The notes: generated by a model from the letters alone, not told the origin. A stretch of DNA of 64,000 nucleotides from Chitinophagales bacterium (GCA_020636575.1 JACJXP010000002.1:1-64000); one strand, 5' to 3'. Positions 50,973 through 60,277 are shown, counted from the first letter of the stretch. Numbers and translations are program-made.

Positions 50973-52052
50973 TTAGTGTTTTTCTGCTGAATAATGTTTT
51001 TTAAGAATATCTTCTCCAAACTCATTTCCTTTTTCCCGCCAGATAGTGTGAATATGGTTTCCTTGCAGCCTTGGTCCACCGGCATTATCAAATTCTATTA
51101 AAAACGTAGGGCCATTCAACACAAAATAGTGAGCCTTACTTTCTTCATACGAACCGATCCAGCCAAAATAGATATTATCAATTCCGGCCTTTATGATCTT
51201 ATCATATTCTGAATTTGCTTTTTCGAATTCCATATTGAATACATATTCCCTTATGATCCTTAACAGGATATCTTTTTGACCTTTGTCCATTTCTGTTGCT
51301 TTTAAACCCCAGTAGTCGATCAATCGCTTGCCGCTTTCAGCACCGGTGATCATATCTGCCGGAACTTCTGTATTCATGGTAGCCTTTTTTTGTTGTGCCG
51401 GGGAAAGTATATTGATAAGCTTTATGCCGAGGTCTTCTTCCTGCCCTAATAAACGCCAACCTGCATATTGTGTTACCCGGATCTCAGCAGGATCGCTACC
51501 AATAAACCAGGGGGTAACAGATAATTGATCCCCGGTAAAAGTGATGTTGACAGAGAGATGGTGACCTTCTATTTTATAGCCCCAGTTCTTTTCAGTAGGT
51601 GAACCAAAAAATGCCAGGTAAAAATTGCCATGACCCCATTTCAGATCAATTAACCTTTGCCGAACATTCTCATCAAATTCTTTTTTAGAATAGGAAGTAT
51701 CCACCAACATGTTCAGCAAGTTGTCAAGGTGAAAAACACCCGTTGCTTTTAAATATCCTTGTGAACTTAATGTAGCGGAGAGGATACGATGTAAAATGAT
51801 CCTTTGCTGTTCTGTCATGCTTCCAATACTGATACCAGCCCTTGCCCGCATACCTACTGGAAGATTATTCCATTTAACCCTAGCAGTATCATCAAACGAA
51901 AGAATAGCAGATCGTTTTTGTAATGGGGCCAGTGTAGTAATAAATTCATTTGCTGCTGATTTTATCTCGTTATTGTAAGTTGACTGTGCAGTAGTTTTGT
52001 TTTGCAGTATACAACATACTAACAAACAGATAATGGCAATCAATCTTGACAT
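50973..52052 (-). CDS. DUF3500 domain exported protein
   Basis: A 359-residue exported protein; signal peptide residues 1-22 (IAIICLLVCCILQNKTTAQ). The DUF3500 domain fills the rest, with LRIIREYVFNMEFEKA, FGWIGSYEESKAHYFVLNGP and the C-terminal FLIEFDNAGGPRLQGNHIHT. His in NHIHTIWREKGNEFG may be a metal or active-site residue. DUF3500 has no known activity to me. It is followed within nine bases by the convergent ankyrin-like gene and is divergent from the cyclase. Confidence 0.88.
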   Translation of the reverse strand: MSRLIAIICLLVCCILQNKTTAQSTYNNEIKSAANEFITTLAPLQKRSAILSFDDTARVKWNNLPVGMRARAGISIGSMTEQQRIILHRILSATLSSQGYLKATGVFHLDNLLNMLVDTSYSKKEFDENVRQRLIDLKWGHGNFYLAFFGSPTEKNWGYKIEGHHLSVNITFTGDQLSVTPWFIGSDPAEIRVTQYAGWRLLGQEEDLGIKLINILSPAQQKKATMNTEVPADMITGAESGKRLIDYWGLKATEMDKGQKDILLRIIREYVFNMEFEKANSEYDKIIKAGIDNIYFGWIGSYEESKAHYFVLNGPTFLIEFDNAGGPRLQGNHIHTIWREKGNEFGEDILKKHYSAEKH

Positions 52053-52193
52053 GTACTATTTTTGACAAAAGGTAATACTATTTTTAATATATGGTCTCCA
52101 GTAATTAGCATATTTAAATTGTCAGGGTACACTGTTTCTCTTTTATTATCTTTCGCCTTCTGTGATCCTGCTGGTATAAAACAGATTTTTTTC

Positions 52194-53270
52194 ATGAGTT
52201 TTAAATTACGGAACAGGAAAAGAATAATTATTTTTTATTGTATAGGCTGGATCATAGCTTTCGCATATCTGTCAGTTATCCGTGGAGTAGGAACAAAAGA
52301 GTTGGGTTCTGTTGAGTTCGACTTTTGGGAAAGTGCAATAGTCTCAGTCATATTCGGCATCATATTCGGGTTTATTTCTGCAGTTATCCAGATCATTACA
52401 GAAGAAAAGCTTTACCGGAGTATTTCCTTCCGGAACCTCTTATTACTACGTATAGTTTTTGCACTACTGTTTCTTACAATATTGATCCTTGCTTCTTATG
52501 CAATGGTCAGGATCTTTTTTAATAATCAACTTGGTTTTGTTGAATTCGCCTTTGAGCCCGGGAGTTTATCAAACTACTTTTATCTCGTCACAGTCGATTT
52601 CTTTTTATTCTCACTGCGTCTCGTTATCCTGATGCTGGGTGAAAAAAATCTTGGTAAACTATTGAGTGGCAAATTTTATTCCCCAAGAGAGGAAGAAAGG
52701 ATCTTTATGTTTTTGGACCTTCGTTCTTCCACACAACTGGCAGAAAAGTTGGGACATATACGTTATAGCCGTTTGATACAAGATTGCTTTAGTGACTTAG
52801 GAGTAGTGATGGAATACAGCGCTGAGATTTACCAATATGTGGGCGATGAAGCTATCCTTACATGGGAATTGGAAGAAGGGATCAGAGACCAGAACTGTAT
52901 CCGGGCATTTTACAGTTTTAAGAAGACATTGTTGGACAAAACCGAATATTACAAAAAGGAATATGATTGTGACCCTCAGTTTAAAGCCGGGCTACATGCA
53001 GGTATTGTAACCGTAACTGAAGTGGGCAAATACAAAAAGGATATAGCTTATCACGGAGATACAATTAATACTGCTGCCAGGATACAGGCTAAATGCAACG
53101 AGTTTGGAAAAGAAATCCTTATCTCAGAAAAAATAGTCAACCAATTAAACTCAAACGAGTTTGAGATAATAGGTAAGATTTCTTTGCGGGGAAAAGAAAA
53201 AGAAGTGACAATCTATTCGGTAGCCGCCAATTCCGATTCTTACAATAGATCAGGCCTTTCAGAAAACTGA
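52194..53270 (+). CDS. membrane-bound class III adenylate/guanylate cyclase
   Basis: A 358-residue protein from the ATG at 52194; the frame is open from 52062 but the extra 44 residues are not needed. Residues about 1-160 hold four membrane helices (RIIIFYCIGWIIAFAYLSVI, SAIVSVIFGIIFGFISAVIQ). The catalytic domain (about 175-340) has metal-binding Asp in FLDLRSSTQLAEKLG and YVGDEAILTW, and the transition-state Asn and Arg in HGDTINTAARIQAKC. It should make cAMP or cGMP from NTP. Which nucleotide is used cannot be told. It overlaps the 3' end of the antiporter gene by 31 nt, tail to tail. Confidence 0.9.
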   Translation: MSFKLRNRKRIIIFYCIGWIIAFAYLSVIRGVGTKELGSVEFDFWESAIVSVIFGIIFGFISAVIQIITEEKLYRSISFRNLLLLRIVFALLFLTILILASYAMVRIFFNNQLGFVEFAFEPGSLSNYFYLVTVDFFLFSLRLVILMLGEKNLGKLLSGKFYSPREEERIFMFLDLRSSTQLAEKLGHIRYSRLIQDCFSDLGVVMEYSAEIYQYVGDEAILTWELEEGIRDQNCIRAFYSFKKTLLDKTEYYKKEYDCDPQFKAGLHAGIVTVTEVGKYKKDIAYHGDTINTAARIQAKCNEFGKEILISEKIVNQLNSNEFEIIGKISLRGKEKEVTIYSVAANSDSYNRSGLSEN

Positions 53271-54469
53271 GCTTCTTCTACAACTTCGTCAGGTTTCTTT
53301 TTATACAATATCATGCCGAGCATCATAATAATACTGGTTACCAGGATCACAAAGAAAAGGATCCCATCACTAAAGTTTGTCAGCTTCAGGCTTGCCGGAA
53401 TTTTATAATATAAGACGATCGTAATTAACCCCCGGGGAATAAAGAATGATTCCGGGAACATATTGGTTCGTAAGGTAAATCGAAGATAAACAAGCCGGAC
53501 AATGAATAAGGCCAGCACAATTAATGATCCTACCAGGATCACTTCAGCTCCACTCAGAAAACTCAGCGATATAGAGAAACCAAAAAGTATAAAGAAAAAT
53601 GTACGTACAAGAAAAGAAGATTCGGCAGTAATGGAATGAAGCAAATGCCTGAGTTCTGTTACCTGGTTATTCGGGAAGAACTTTTGCAAAAAAGTGATCT
53701 TTACCATTTCCCAGTTATTGATCAGTAACCCGAAAACAAGAATTATAATTAACGAAGGGAGATGGATCATTTTACCACCTGCATAAATCAATACAAGTAA
53801 TGAAAAAACGAGAAAAAATTTAATATTCAACTTTGTCCGGGCAAGGATCAGAAATAATAATAGGGAGAATAAAACAGATAAGAGAACTGACAGGATCAGG
53901 TTTCCTGAAAAAACCAATACAGATCCCCCGGTAAAACTATCTCCTGCTGTTAGATAATTAAAAGCGATGATACCCAGAATATCAGAGAAGGATGCTTCAT
54001 ATATCAGAAATTCTTTTTTATTCTCATTCAGGTGATGAATACTAGGGATCACTATAGAGCTACTCATTATAGAAAGAGGAAGCGCATATACCACACAATT
54101 AAGTAAAGGTTCACTTAACCAGAAATACAAAATAGCACTTACCAATGCTGTTGATAGCACTAAAATAACCAGTGCTGAAAAAAACGAATTCCTGATCAGT
54201 TTCAGTTTTTCCTTCCCTAATTTTAGATCAAGACCTGCTTCCAAAACGATCATGATCAATCCCACAACCCCCAATAATTCTATCAGCTGTGGTGAAAATG
54301 TGATCGAGAAATGCCCGCCATCAGCAATAGCCCTGAAAGCAATACCTGCGAAAAGCAGGAGTAATACAGATGGCACCCTTACATAGCTGGAAATAATGGA
54401 AAAAAGATAAGAGACAATAACAAGGCCACACCCTACTATTAATATTTCTTCTGTCGATAAATTGCCCAT
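53240..54469 (-). CDS. cation:proton antiporter (CPA family)
   Basis: A 409-residue inner-membrane protein with 11-12 predicted helices and no cytosolic regulatory domain. It matches the NhaP/CPA1 and KefB/CPA2 fold with the GLIMIVLEAGLDLKLGKEKL segment near residue 75 and polar residues in TVPS-like ALPLSIMSSSIVIPSIHHL. Likely exchanges Na+ or K+ for H+. Its last 31 bases overlap the convergent cyclase gene. hutI lies 23 bases upstream on the same strand. Confidence 0.88.
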   Translation of the reverse strand: MGNLSTEEILIVGCGLVIVSYLFSIISSYVRVPSVLLLLFAGIAFRAIADGGHFSITFSPQLIELLGVVGLIMIVLEAGLDLKLGKEKLKLIRNSFFSALVILVLSTALVSAILYFWLSEPLLNCVVYALPLSIMSSSIVIPSIHHLNENKKEFLIYEASFSDILGIIAFNYLTAGDSFTGGSVLVFSGNLILSVLLSVLFSLLLFLILARTKLNIKFFLVFSLLVLIYAGGKMIHLPSLIIILVFGLLINNWEMVKITFLQKFFPNNQVTELRHLLHSITAESSFLVRTFFFILFGFSISLSFLSGAEVILVGSLIVLALFIVRLVYLRFTLRTNMFPESFFIPRGLITIVLYYKIPASLKLTNFSDGILFFVILVTSIIMMLGMILYKKKPDEVVEEAQFSERPDLL

Positions 54470-54492
54470 AATTTGAAATTACTGTAAAAAAA

Positions 54493-55728
54493 TCAAAACC
54501 ATTCGCCATTGATCATTACACGGTCAATGTGATTGGCGCCAAAGGCGTAAGGAAGATAGGCAATAGAAGGTATCGGCTTGGTAAAAATCAGGTTTGCTTT
54601 CTTGCCAATCGTAATACTCCCCAGTTCATCCTGCAGATCCATCGCAAAAGCCCCGTTAATTGTCGCAGCATTAATGGCTTCTTCCGGAAGCATACGCATC
54701 TGGATACAGCTCATACTTACTACCTGGTTCATATTACCAGAAGGTGAAGAACCGGGGTTATAATCGGATGCCAATGCAACGGCACAACCGGCATCAATGA
54801 TCTTCCTGGCAGGTTGAAAAGGCATTCTTAAAAAGTAAGCAGCTGTTGGTAACAAGGTTCCAATGGTATCAGACTCAGCAAGTATCCTGATTGCATCATC
54901 ATCCATGGTTTCAAGATGATCAACACTTAATGCTCCTAGCTTTACTCCTGTCTGCACACCACCGGATAGATTTAGCTGGTTCGCATGGATCTTGGCTTTT
55001 AACCCATATTCCATTCCTGCCCGGCAAATTAATTCTGTTTCTTCCGGGCTAAAAAAACCTGTTTCACAAAAAGCATCAATATAATCTGCTAACTCCTCTT
55101 TGGCAATTGCAGGTAGCATTTGCTTAATGATAAGATCAATATATGCCTGGTGATTTTCTTTATATTCAACCGGGTAGCTATGTGCACCTAAAAAAGTCGC
55201 CTTTACAGGAATAGGAGAAATTTCTTTTAGTTTTTTAATGACCCTAAGCATCTTGAGCTCTCCTTCAACAGATAGGCCATAACCACTTTTGATCTCTATT
55301 GCGCCGGTTCCCATGCGGATCACTTCGTTCAATCTTTCTTTTGCAGATCTGAAAAGATCCCCTTCGGAGGTTTCATTCAGTTTTGTTGCAGAGTTCAGGA
55401 TGCCACCACCCTTTGCCGCTATTTCTGCATAACTAAGTCCTTTTATCTTATCGACAAATTCATCTTCACGGCTGGTTGCAAAAACGATATGTGTATGTGA
55501 ATCACACCAGGCGGGCATCACAGTCTGCCCGGTTGCATCATAAGCTTCAGATGTTGATGAATCAGATTCGAAATCAGCCATACTGCCATAATCAGAAATG
55601 ATACCATCGGTTATACGTAGATATGCATTTTCCATGATAGGAAGGTCTGATAAAGCATCACCCCTCAGCAATTTACTTTCTGTCCTGGTATTAACAAGGA
55701 ACCGGATATTAGTACATTCAATCGTCAT
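54493..55728 (-). CDS. hutI: imidazolonepropionase
   Basis: Amidohydrolase-fold enzyme of histidine degradation: it hydrolyses 4-imidazolone-5-propionate to N-formimino-L-glutamate, the substrate of hutG and ftcD. At 411 residues it is normal. Metal site: CDSHTHIVFATSREDEFV, second His in ATFLGAHSYPVEYKE, HANQLNLSGG, LSVDHLETMDDDAI and the Asp in ALASDYNPGSSPSGNM. It overlaps the lipoprotein gene downstream of it upstream on the strand by 11 nt. hutH and hutU are not in the window. Confidence 0.96.
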   Translation of the reverse strand: MTIECTNIRFLVNTRTESKLLRGDALSDLPIMENAYLRITDGIISDYGSMADFESDSSTSEAYDATGQTVMPAWCDSHTHIVFATSREDEFVDKIKGLSYAEIAAKGGGILNSATKLNETSEGDLFRSAKERLNEVIRMGTGAIEIKSGYGLSVEGELKMLRVIKKLKEISPIPVKATFLGAHSYPVEYKENHQAYIDLIIKQMLPAIAKEELADYIDAFCETGFFSPEETELICRAGMEYGLKAKIHANQLNLSGGVQTGVKLGALSVDHLETMDDDAIRILAESDTIGTLLPTAAYFLRMPFQPARKIIDAGCAVALASDYNPGSSPSGNMNQVVSMSCIQMRMLPEEAINAATINGAFAMDLQDELGSITIGKKANLIFTKPIPSIAYLPYAFGANHIDRVMINGEWF

Positions 55729-56323
55729 CTTCTTCCCATTCTATTTTAACTTTACGTCGCATCAATTCAGTTAAGGGGTTTCCTTTATTATCAGATTCTT
55801 TTATAGCTACAAAGAAAAGATATAAAGGTTTTTTAAGCTCCTTTACTTTGACCTCTTTTCTTTTTTCCACTACATAAACCTGTTTTATTGTTTTTTTACC
55901 TACCAGGCCACCTGTTTCTATTTGCACAATTTTCTTATTAAAACGATGCCAATCAAGTTGTGGATCATAAAACCAGTATGACCAGCCTTGATCACTGATC
56001 AGTAATTCCTTCTCTTTATTAAAATATTCCTCGGCCATAACCATGTAAGGAATTTCTGAAAAACCCGGTATCGGATCATTGGCAGAAAGTTGGTTCAACG
56101 AGTCGCCAAAACTGGCAAATACATAAACACCATCCATATTTTGCAGGTAAACATAGATCTTAAATGTATTTTTTTTAAGCGTTATATTATTCTCATAGTT
56201 GCTTAGCAAATAAGAATCATCCTGTTGAATGCGGATCAATACTTCTTTTTCCTGGCAACTTAATGTGGTAGAAAAAAATAAAAATATAGTGAGGAAAGAA
56301 ATATGTATGTAAAAAAGGCGCAT
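55718..56323 (-). CDS. lipoprotein-like protein of unknown function
   Basis: A 201-residue exported protein. Residues 1-23 are a signal peptide ending LSCQ, so Cys23 could be lipidated. The mature part is beta-rich (EVLIRIQQDDSYLLSNYENN, GWSYWFYDPQLDWHRFNKK) and ends with an acidic EWEEDDD tail. I recognise no family. Its 3' end overlaps the hutI start by 11 nt, so it is probably cotranscribed with hutI, but nothing links it to histidine. Confidence 0.7.
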   Translation of the reverse strand: MRLFYIHISFLTIFLFFSTTLSCQEKEVLIRIQQDDSYLLSNYENNITLKKNTFKIYVYLQNMDGVYVFASFGDSLNQLSANDPIPGFSEIPYMVMAEEYFNKEKELLISDQGWSYWFYDPQLDWHRFNKKIVQIETGGLVGKKTIKQVYVVEKRKEVKVKELKKPLYLFFVAIKESDNKGNPLTELMRRKVKIEWEEDDD

Positions 56324-56360
56324 ATGGTGTAAAACAAAGATACTTTTTAGCGTAAGATAT

Positions 56361-57011
56361 TTAGCCTTTTACAGCTTCTATAAAGTATTTTAATTTCTCG
56401 GGATCCAGTTTTCCGTTTGTTCGAACACCATTACACACGTCAACCCCGTATGGCTTTACCGTATTAATTGCTACTCTTACATTATTGGCATGAAGTCCGC
56501 CGGCAAGGAATACCGGTATATTTACCTGTCTTACTATATCTCTGCTTATATCCCAGTCATGCACAAGTCCTGTTCCTCCCAGCGTTTTTGTTGTACCTGC
56601 GGGGTTGCCACTATCCAGCAAAATGGCATCCACTTCATTTTGAATCTGTAACGCCTGGTCTATACTCTCTTCTCCTGTAATATGAATAACCTGTACAATT
56701 TTAAGATAAGGAAGTGAAGTCCTGATATCAGAATAAGTTCCTGAAGAAAGCCAATCTGTTATTTGTACTGTATTGGCATCGGTTCTTTTTACATGATGGA
56801 TGACCTCTTCAGAAGATTGTTCACTGGTAAGCAGAAATGTAGCAACAGGGGGATGAACAGACCGGACTATTTCAGCGATGAGCCAATCAGGAAGTTGTCC
56901 GGGGCCGCTTGGCATTTTTGCAACAAGCCCTAATGCATCAGCACCTAAATGCATGGCAGTCTTTGCTTCATCACCCGAACTGATACAACATATCTTGATC
57001 CTGGTACGCAT
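56361..57011 (-). CDS. orphan TrpF-like (phosphoribosylanthranilate isomerase family) protein
   Basis: A 216-residue TIM-barrel protein. The start RIKICCISSGDEAKTAMHLGADALG matches TrpF strand 1 with the catalytic cysteine (KIC), and the second acid is present in EVDAILLDSG. The phosphate-binding end is intact (VFLAGGLHANNVRVAINTVK; YGVDVCNGVRTNGKLDPEKL). The usual TrpF segment with SPR is replaced by LVAKMPSGPGQLP. No trp gene is nearby; it is one base from the next gene, an NTF2-like lipoprotein. True TrpF or a related isomerase is unresolved. Confidence 0.75.
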   Translation of the reverse strand: MRTRIKICCISSGDEAKTAMHLGADALGLVAKMPSGPGQLPDWLIAEIVRSVHPPVATFLLTSEQSSEEVIHHVKRTDANTVQITDWLSSGTYSDIRTSLPYLKIVQVIHITGEESIDQALQIQNEVDAILLDSGNPAGTTKTLGGTGLVHDWDISRDIVRQVNIPVFLAGGLHANNVRVAINTVKPYGVDVCNGVRTNGKLDPEKLKYFIEAVKG

Positions 57012-57012
57012 T

Positions 57013-57471
57013 TTATTTATTAGTTGAGATATTGGCCTCTATCTTCCATCCATCATTATGCTTGCGATAAATGGATGTCCATGCATAATGTGTCGTGTCA
57101 TAGAAAGGTTTTCCGGTACTATCAGGATATGAAAGGATCACTTCTTTTTGAACTACCGCATAAGCAAGAGAACCATCATCTGAGAACCGGATCAAAGGCT
57201 CAGCAATATCATCCCATTTAATGAATTGTACAGCGTTGAAATAATTACTGATCTTTTCTTTGTGTTCATCCCGGGAAGGGGCAGTTACTTTCCCTTTATT
57301 CACATTGAGCATACTATCCGCAAACTCACTTATAAAAAGATCAACATCTTTTTTGAAATGAGCATCTTTTTCGGTGGCTAACATTTTAAGGATTGTGCTT
57401 CTTTCTTTTTTCAGGTCTGGATTATGGCTACAACCGATTATAAATACAACAAGAAGCAGATATCTCCACAT
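57013..57471 (-). CDS. NTF2-like lipoprotein (DUF4440/SnoaL type)
   Basis: A 152-residue lipoprotein from the ATG at 57471, chosen because it gives a signal peptide with lipobox FIIGC (Cys13). The longer frame from 57513 would overlap the thiolase gene. The mature domain is an NTF2-like cone (LKMLATEKDAHFKKDVDLFI, TTHYAWTSIYRKHNDGWKIE), like the DUF4440 or SnoaL groups. No catalytic residues are clear. It is one base from the TrpF-like gene and 28 from the thiolase gene, so all three are probably one unit. Confidence 0.75.
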   Translation of the reverse strand: MWRYLLLVVFIIGCSHNPDLKKERSTILKMLATEKDAHFKKDVDLFISEFADSMLNVNKGKVTAPSRDEHKEKISNYFNAVQFIKWDDIAEPLIRFSDDGSLAYAVVQKEVILSYPDSTGKPFYDTTHYAWTSIYRKHNDGWKIEANISTNK

Positions 57472-57499
57472 ATTGGAAAATTTAAACCGGTTGGCTGAG

Positions 57500-58678
57500 T
57501 TAAATATTCTCAATTACCATTGCAGAAGCACCACCGCCGCCATTACAAATACCGGCAGCACCATATTTCCCATTATTTGCTTTTAAAATATTAATGAGTG
57601 TGACTATAATTCTTGCACCACTACAACCTAATGGATGACCCAAAGAAACAGCCCCGCCATGCACATTAACTTTTGCAGGATCCAGTTTCATTCGTTTTGT
57701 GTTTTCAATACCTACAACTGCGAACGCCTCATTTAGTTCCCAAAATTCGATATCAGTCATTTGCAAACCGGCTTTTTCTACCGCTTTTGGTACTGCCAAA
57801 GAAGGAGTTGTTGTAAACCATTCGGGTGCCTGTTCGGCATCAGCATAACTTACAACTTTTGCAATGGGTTTAAGGTTCAATTCTTCTGCTTTTTCCTTAC
57901 TCATAAGTACCAAGGCCGCTGCTCCGTCATTCATTGTACTTGCATTTGCAGCAGTTACCGTTCCATCTTTCTGAAAGGCAGGTTTAAGTCCAGGTATTTT
58001 TTCGAATTTAACATTATAGGGTTCCTCGTCTTTAGAGATAACAAGTGGGTCTCCTTTTCTTTGGGGTATCTCAACAGGTATCACTTCATTATCAAATTTT
58101 CCGGTTTCCCATGCTGCCTGGCTACGCTTATAACTTTCAATAGCAAAAGCATCCTGGTCATCCCTTGTTATCTTACATTCAGCAGCGCATAGTTCAGCAG
58201 CATTACCCATTGCTTTTCCATCGTAAACATCAGTAAGCCCATCTTTAGAAAGACCGTCAATGAGTGATACATCGCCATACTTATGGCCCCAACGCATAAT
58301 GGGGTTATAAAATGGAACATTGCTCATGCTTTCCATGCCTCCGGCAACAACAATATCGGCATCACCAAGCATAATACTTTGGGCAGCCTGTGTAATCGCT
58401 TTCATACCGCTGGCACAAACCTTATTAACGGTAGTACAGTTCACATTATCTGGTAGTCCTGAAAATTTAGCAGCCTGCCGGGCAGGTGCCTGCCCAAGAT
58501 TTGCCTGTATAACACAACCCATTAAAACATCCTGTACTAATTCTGGTTTTATCCCTGCTTTTTCTACGGCAGCTTTAATGGCAATTGCACCAAGTTGTGT
58601 AGCTGTCAAAGGTTTTAAAGCCCCGCCAAAACTTCCCATTGGGGTTCTTACTGCTGAAATAATATATACTTCTTTCAT
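57500..58678 (-). CDS. acetyl-CoA acetyltransferase (thiolase)
   Basis: Thiolase of 392 residues, making acetoacetyl-CoA from two acetyl-CoA or cleaving 3-ketoacyl-CoA. Nucleophilic cysteine in NKVCASGMKAITQAAQSIM near residue 88; catalytic His in NVHGGAVSLGHPLGCSGARI; second Cys in AAGICNGGGGASAMVIE. The start is SAVRTPMGSFGGALKPL. The biosynthetic AtoB/PhaA type and the degradative type are hard to separate; the length and motifs suit acetyl-CoA acetyltransferase. A -7 box precedes it. Confidence 0.95.
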   Translation of the reverse strand: MKEVYIISAVRTPMGSFGGALKPLTATQLGAIAIKAAVEKAGIKPELVQDVLMGCVIQANLGQAPARQAAKFSGLPDNVNCTTVNKVCASGMKAITQAAQSIMLGDADIVVAGGMESMSNVPFYNPIMRWGHKYGDVSLIDGLSKDGLTDVYDGKAMGNAAELCAAECKITRDDQDAFAIESYKRSQAAWETGKFDNEVIPVEIPQRKGDPLVISKDEEPYNVKFEKIPGLKPAFQKDGTVTAANASTMNDGAAALVLMSKEKAEELNLKPIAKVVSYADAEQAPEWFTTTPSLAVPKAVEKAGLQMTDIEFWELNEAFAVVGIENTKRMKLDPAKVNVHGGAVSLGHPLGCSGARIIVTLINILKANNGKYGAAGICNGGGGASAMVIENI

Positions 58679-58695
58679 ATAGAAACAATTAGATA

Positions 58696-58703
58696 CAAAA
58701 TTA
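58696..58703 (-). promoter_or_regulatory. -7 promoter box of the thiolase gene
   Basis: The minus strand reads TAATTTTG, a perfect TAnnTTTG, 18 bases before the thiolase ATG. Confidence 0.45.
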
Positions 58704-58730
58704 ACGATTGTTAGTGAGATGCACTGTCTC

Positions 58731-60203
58731 TCATCGAATGATAGTAACTGTTCCCTTTAATTCCAACCTGGGTTTCTTACAGATCAGGTAATAAACAAAT
58801 GTTTCTGTTGGAAGTAGTTCGCCTTTTAAACGACCATCCCATGCTACTTTAGCCCCTTTACTATGATATACTAATTGTCCAAACCTGTTATATACGCTTA
58901 CCTCTGCATTCCATAAAGGATCAAGGTTAGGTATTTGCCAAATATCATTCTTCCCGTCATTATTGGGAGTAAATGCTGATGGTACATAAATTCCATTGAT
59001 CACTTTAACAAAAACCTGGTCAGAGTTTTCGCACCCGGTTGCTGTCTCAGCAAATAATGTATACGTCATATCCCTTACGCCGGCGACTTGCGGGTTCAAC
59101 GTTTCATATCCAATCAAAAAGTCTGTTGGTGACCAGTAATAAGTAATATTATCTGTGCCTGTGATCTGTGCATTCAGTGAAATAGTATCCCCGATCAGTA
59201 CTGTACGATCAGGCCCTGCATTTACATCGGGCAGCGGCAATACATTTATCACTAATACATCTGATGAGATGCGACATGACAAAATAGTAGCAGCAGATTG
59301 TTCCACTACAGTCATCCTGTACCAATAATTACCTTCCCCGGTAGGTTGACGGGTAAAAACATCTGAATTGGCGCCCGGTATATCTGTCCATGTTGCTCCA
59401 AGATCAGTGCTTAATTGCCATTGAAATACCGGCGCCTGGTAATCAGCAGATACATTTGATTCAAAGTTGAAAATTCTTGCATCATCCTCGCAAATATTCA
59501 GTGTATCTCCATGATTTACCATTGAAATATTAACAGGTGGGCCACATGGCCTGAATGTGATATCATCAAGGGCCAGGTCATTTCCATAACCTCCGGGGGC
59601 ATTATTTGTGATCCTTAAAACGATCTCAGCATTATTAGCCGGAGTTGTAAAGAAGAAACCATATTGCTCCCATAGAGGACTAGAGGTAACTTGTATCTGT
59701 CCCGTATTAAAAGAGCTTAAAACAATACCACCGGGTGTTTCAATTTTAAATGTAATATCTGGCAAAATGCTATTCGTTGGTTTCATCACATTTAATATCC
59801 AGGCGGCAAACTCATATGTAGTATTGGGGCAGAGATCGGTGACGGTTGTCAAAAAGAAATCTCCGGGATCGAAAGAAGCATTAACCAGCATAAATGCTCC
59901 GTTGCCTGTATGATCTGAGGGAACTGTATGCCATGTATCACCAAAACAACCTGAGGTATTCTTTGCAATGGTATAATAACCATCATTGGGGCAAACGCCG
60001 GAGGTAAAAATATAGCCTGGTGGCGGAGTGGGTATATTTACTCCTGCAGTGGTACCAAAGGTGATATTGACAACCGGATCACCTAAACTACCATTACATA
60101 ACTGTGCCTTTACAGTAAAAGTTAAAATGAAAAAATAAGCAACAATAGCTGCAAACCGTAAGCAAATATTACAAGGGAACCTTCTCACAAATGTAAAACC
60201 CAA
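58731..60203 (-). CDS. T9SS type B cargo protein with gliding-motility C-terminal domain
   Basis: A 490-residue secreted protein. N-terminal signal (about residues 12-34, ending TVKAQ), a beta domain at about 40-215 like a jelly-roll (TYEFAAWILNVMKPTNSILP, GGYGNDLALDDITFRPCGPP), an Ig-like region and a C-terminal sorting domain VPSAFTPNNDGKNDIWQIPN … VYNRFGQLVYHSKGAKVAWD … TFVYYLICKKPRLELKGTVT. This CHU_C-type end sends cargo through the type IX secretion system. Probably a surface adhesin or matrix protein. 52 bases separate it from the thiolase start. Confidence 0.93.
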   Translation of the reverse strand: MGFTFVRRFPCNICLRFAAIVAYFFILTFTVKAQLCNGSLGDPVVNITFGTTAGVNIPTPPPGYIFTSGVCPNDGYYTIAKNTSGCFGDTWHTVPSDHTGNGAFMLVNASFDPGDFFLTTVTDLCPNTTYEFAAWILNVMKPTNSILPDITFKIETPGGIVLSSFNTGQIQVTSSPLWEQYGFFFTTPANNAEIVLRITNNAPGGYGNDLALDDITFRPCGPPVNISMVNHGDTLNICEDDARIFNFESNVSADYQAPVFQWQLSTDLGATWTDIPGANSDVFTRQPTGEGNYWYRMTVVEQSAATILSCRISSDVLVINVLPLPDVNAGPDRTVLIGDTISLNAQITGTDNITYYWSPTDFLIGYETLNPQVAGVRDMTYTLFAETATGCENSDQVFVKVINGIYVPSAFTPNNDGKNDIWQIPNLDPLWNAEVSVYNRFGQLVYHSKGAKVAWDGRLKGELLPTETFVYYLICKKPRLELKGTVTIIR

Positions 60204-60237
60204 AGGTACTCAAAAAAGCTGTGGTTGCCACTGTCTT

Positions 60238-60277
60238 AAATCAGAAAAACCGTTCAAATGAGCGGCTTTTCTGATTT
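60238..60277. terminator. terminator-like hairpin between two minus-strand genes
   Basis: AAATCAGAAAAaCCG (60238-60252) pairs with CGGcTTTTCTGATTT (about 60263-60277) as a long stem with one mismatch. On the minus strand it lies just beyond the stop of the gene ending at 60288 and separates it from the T9SS cargo gene. Confidence 0.65.
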
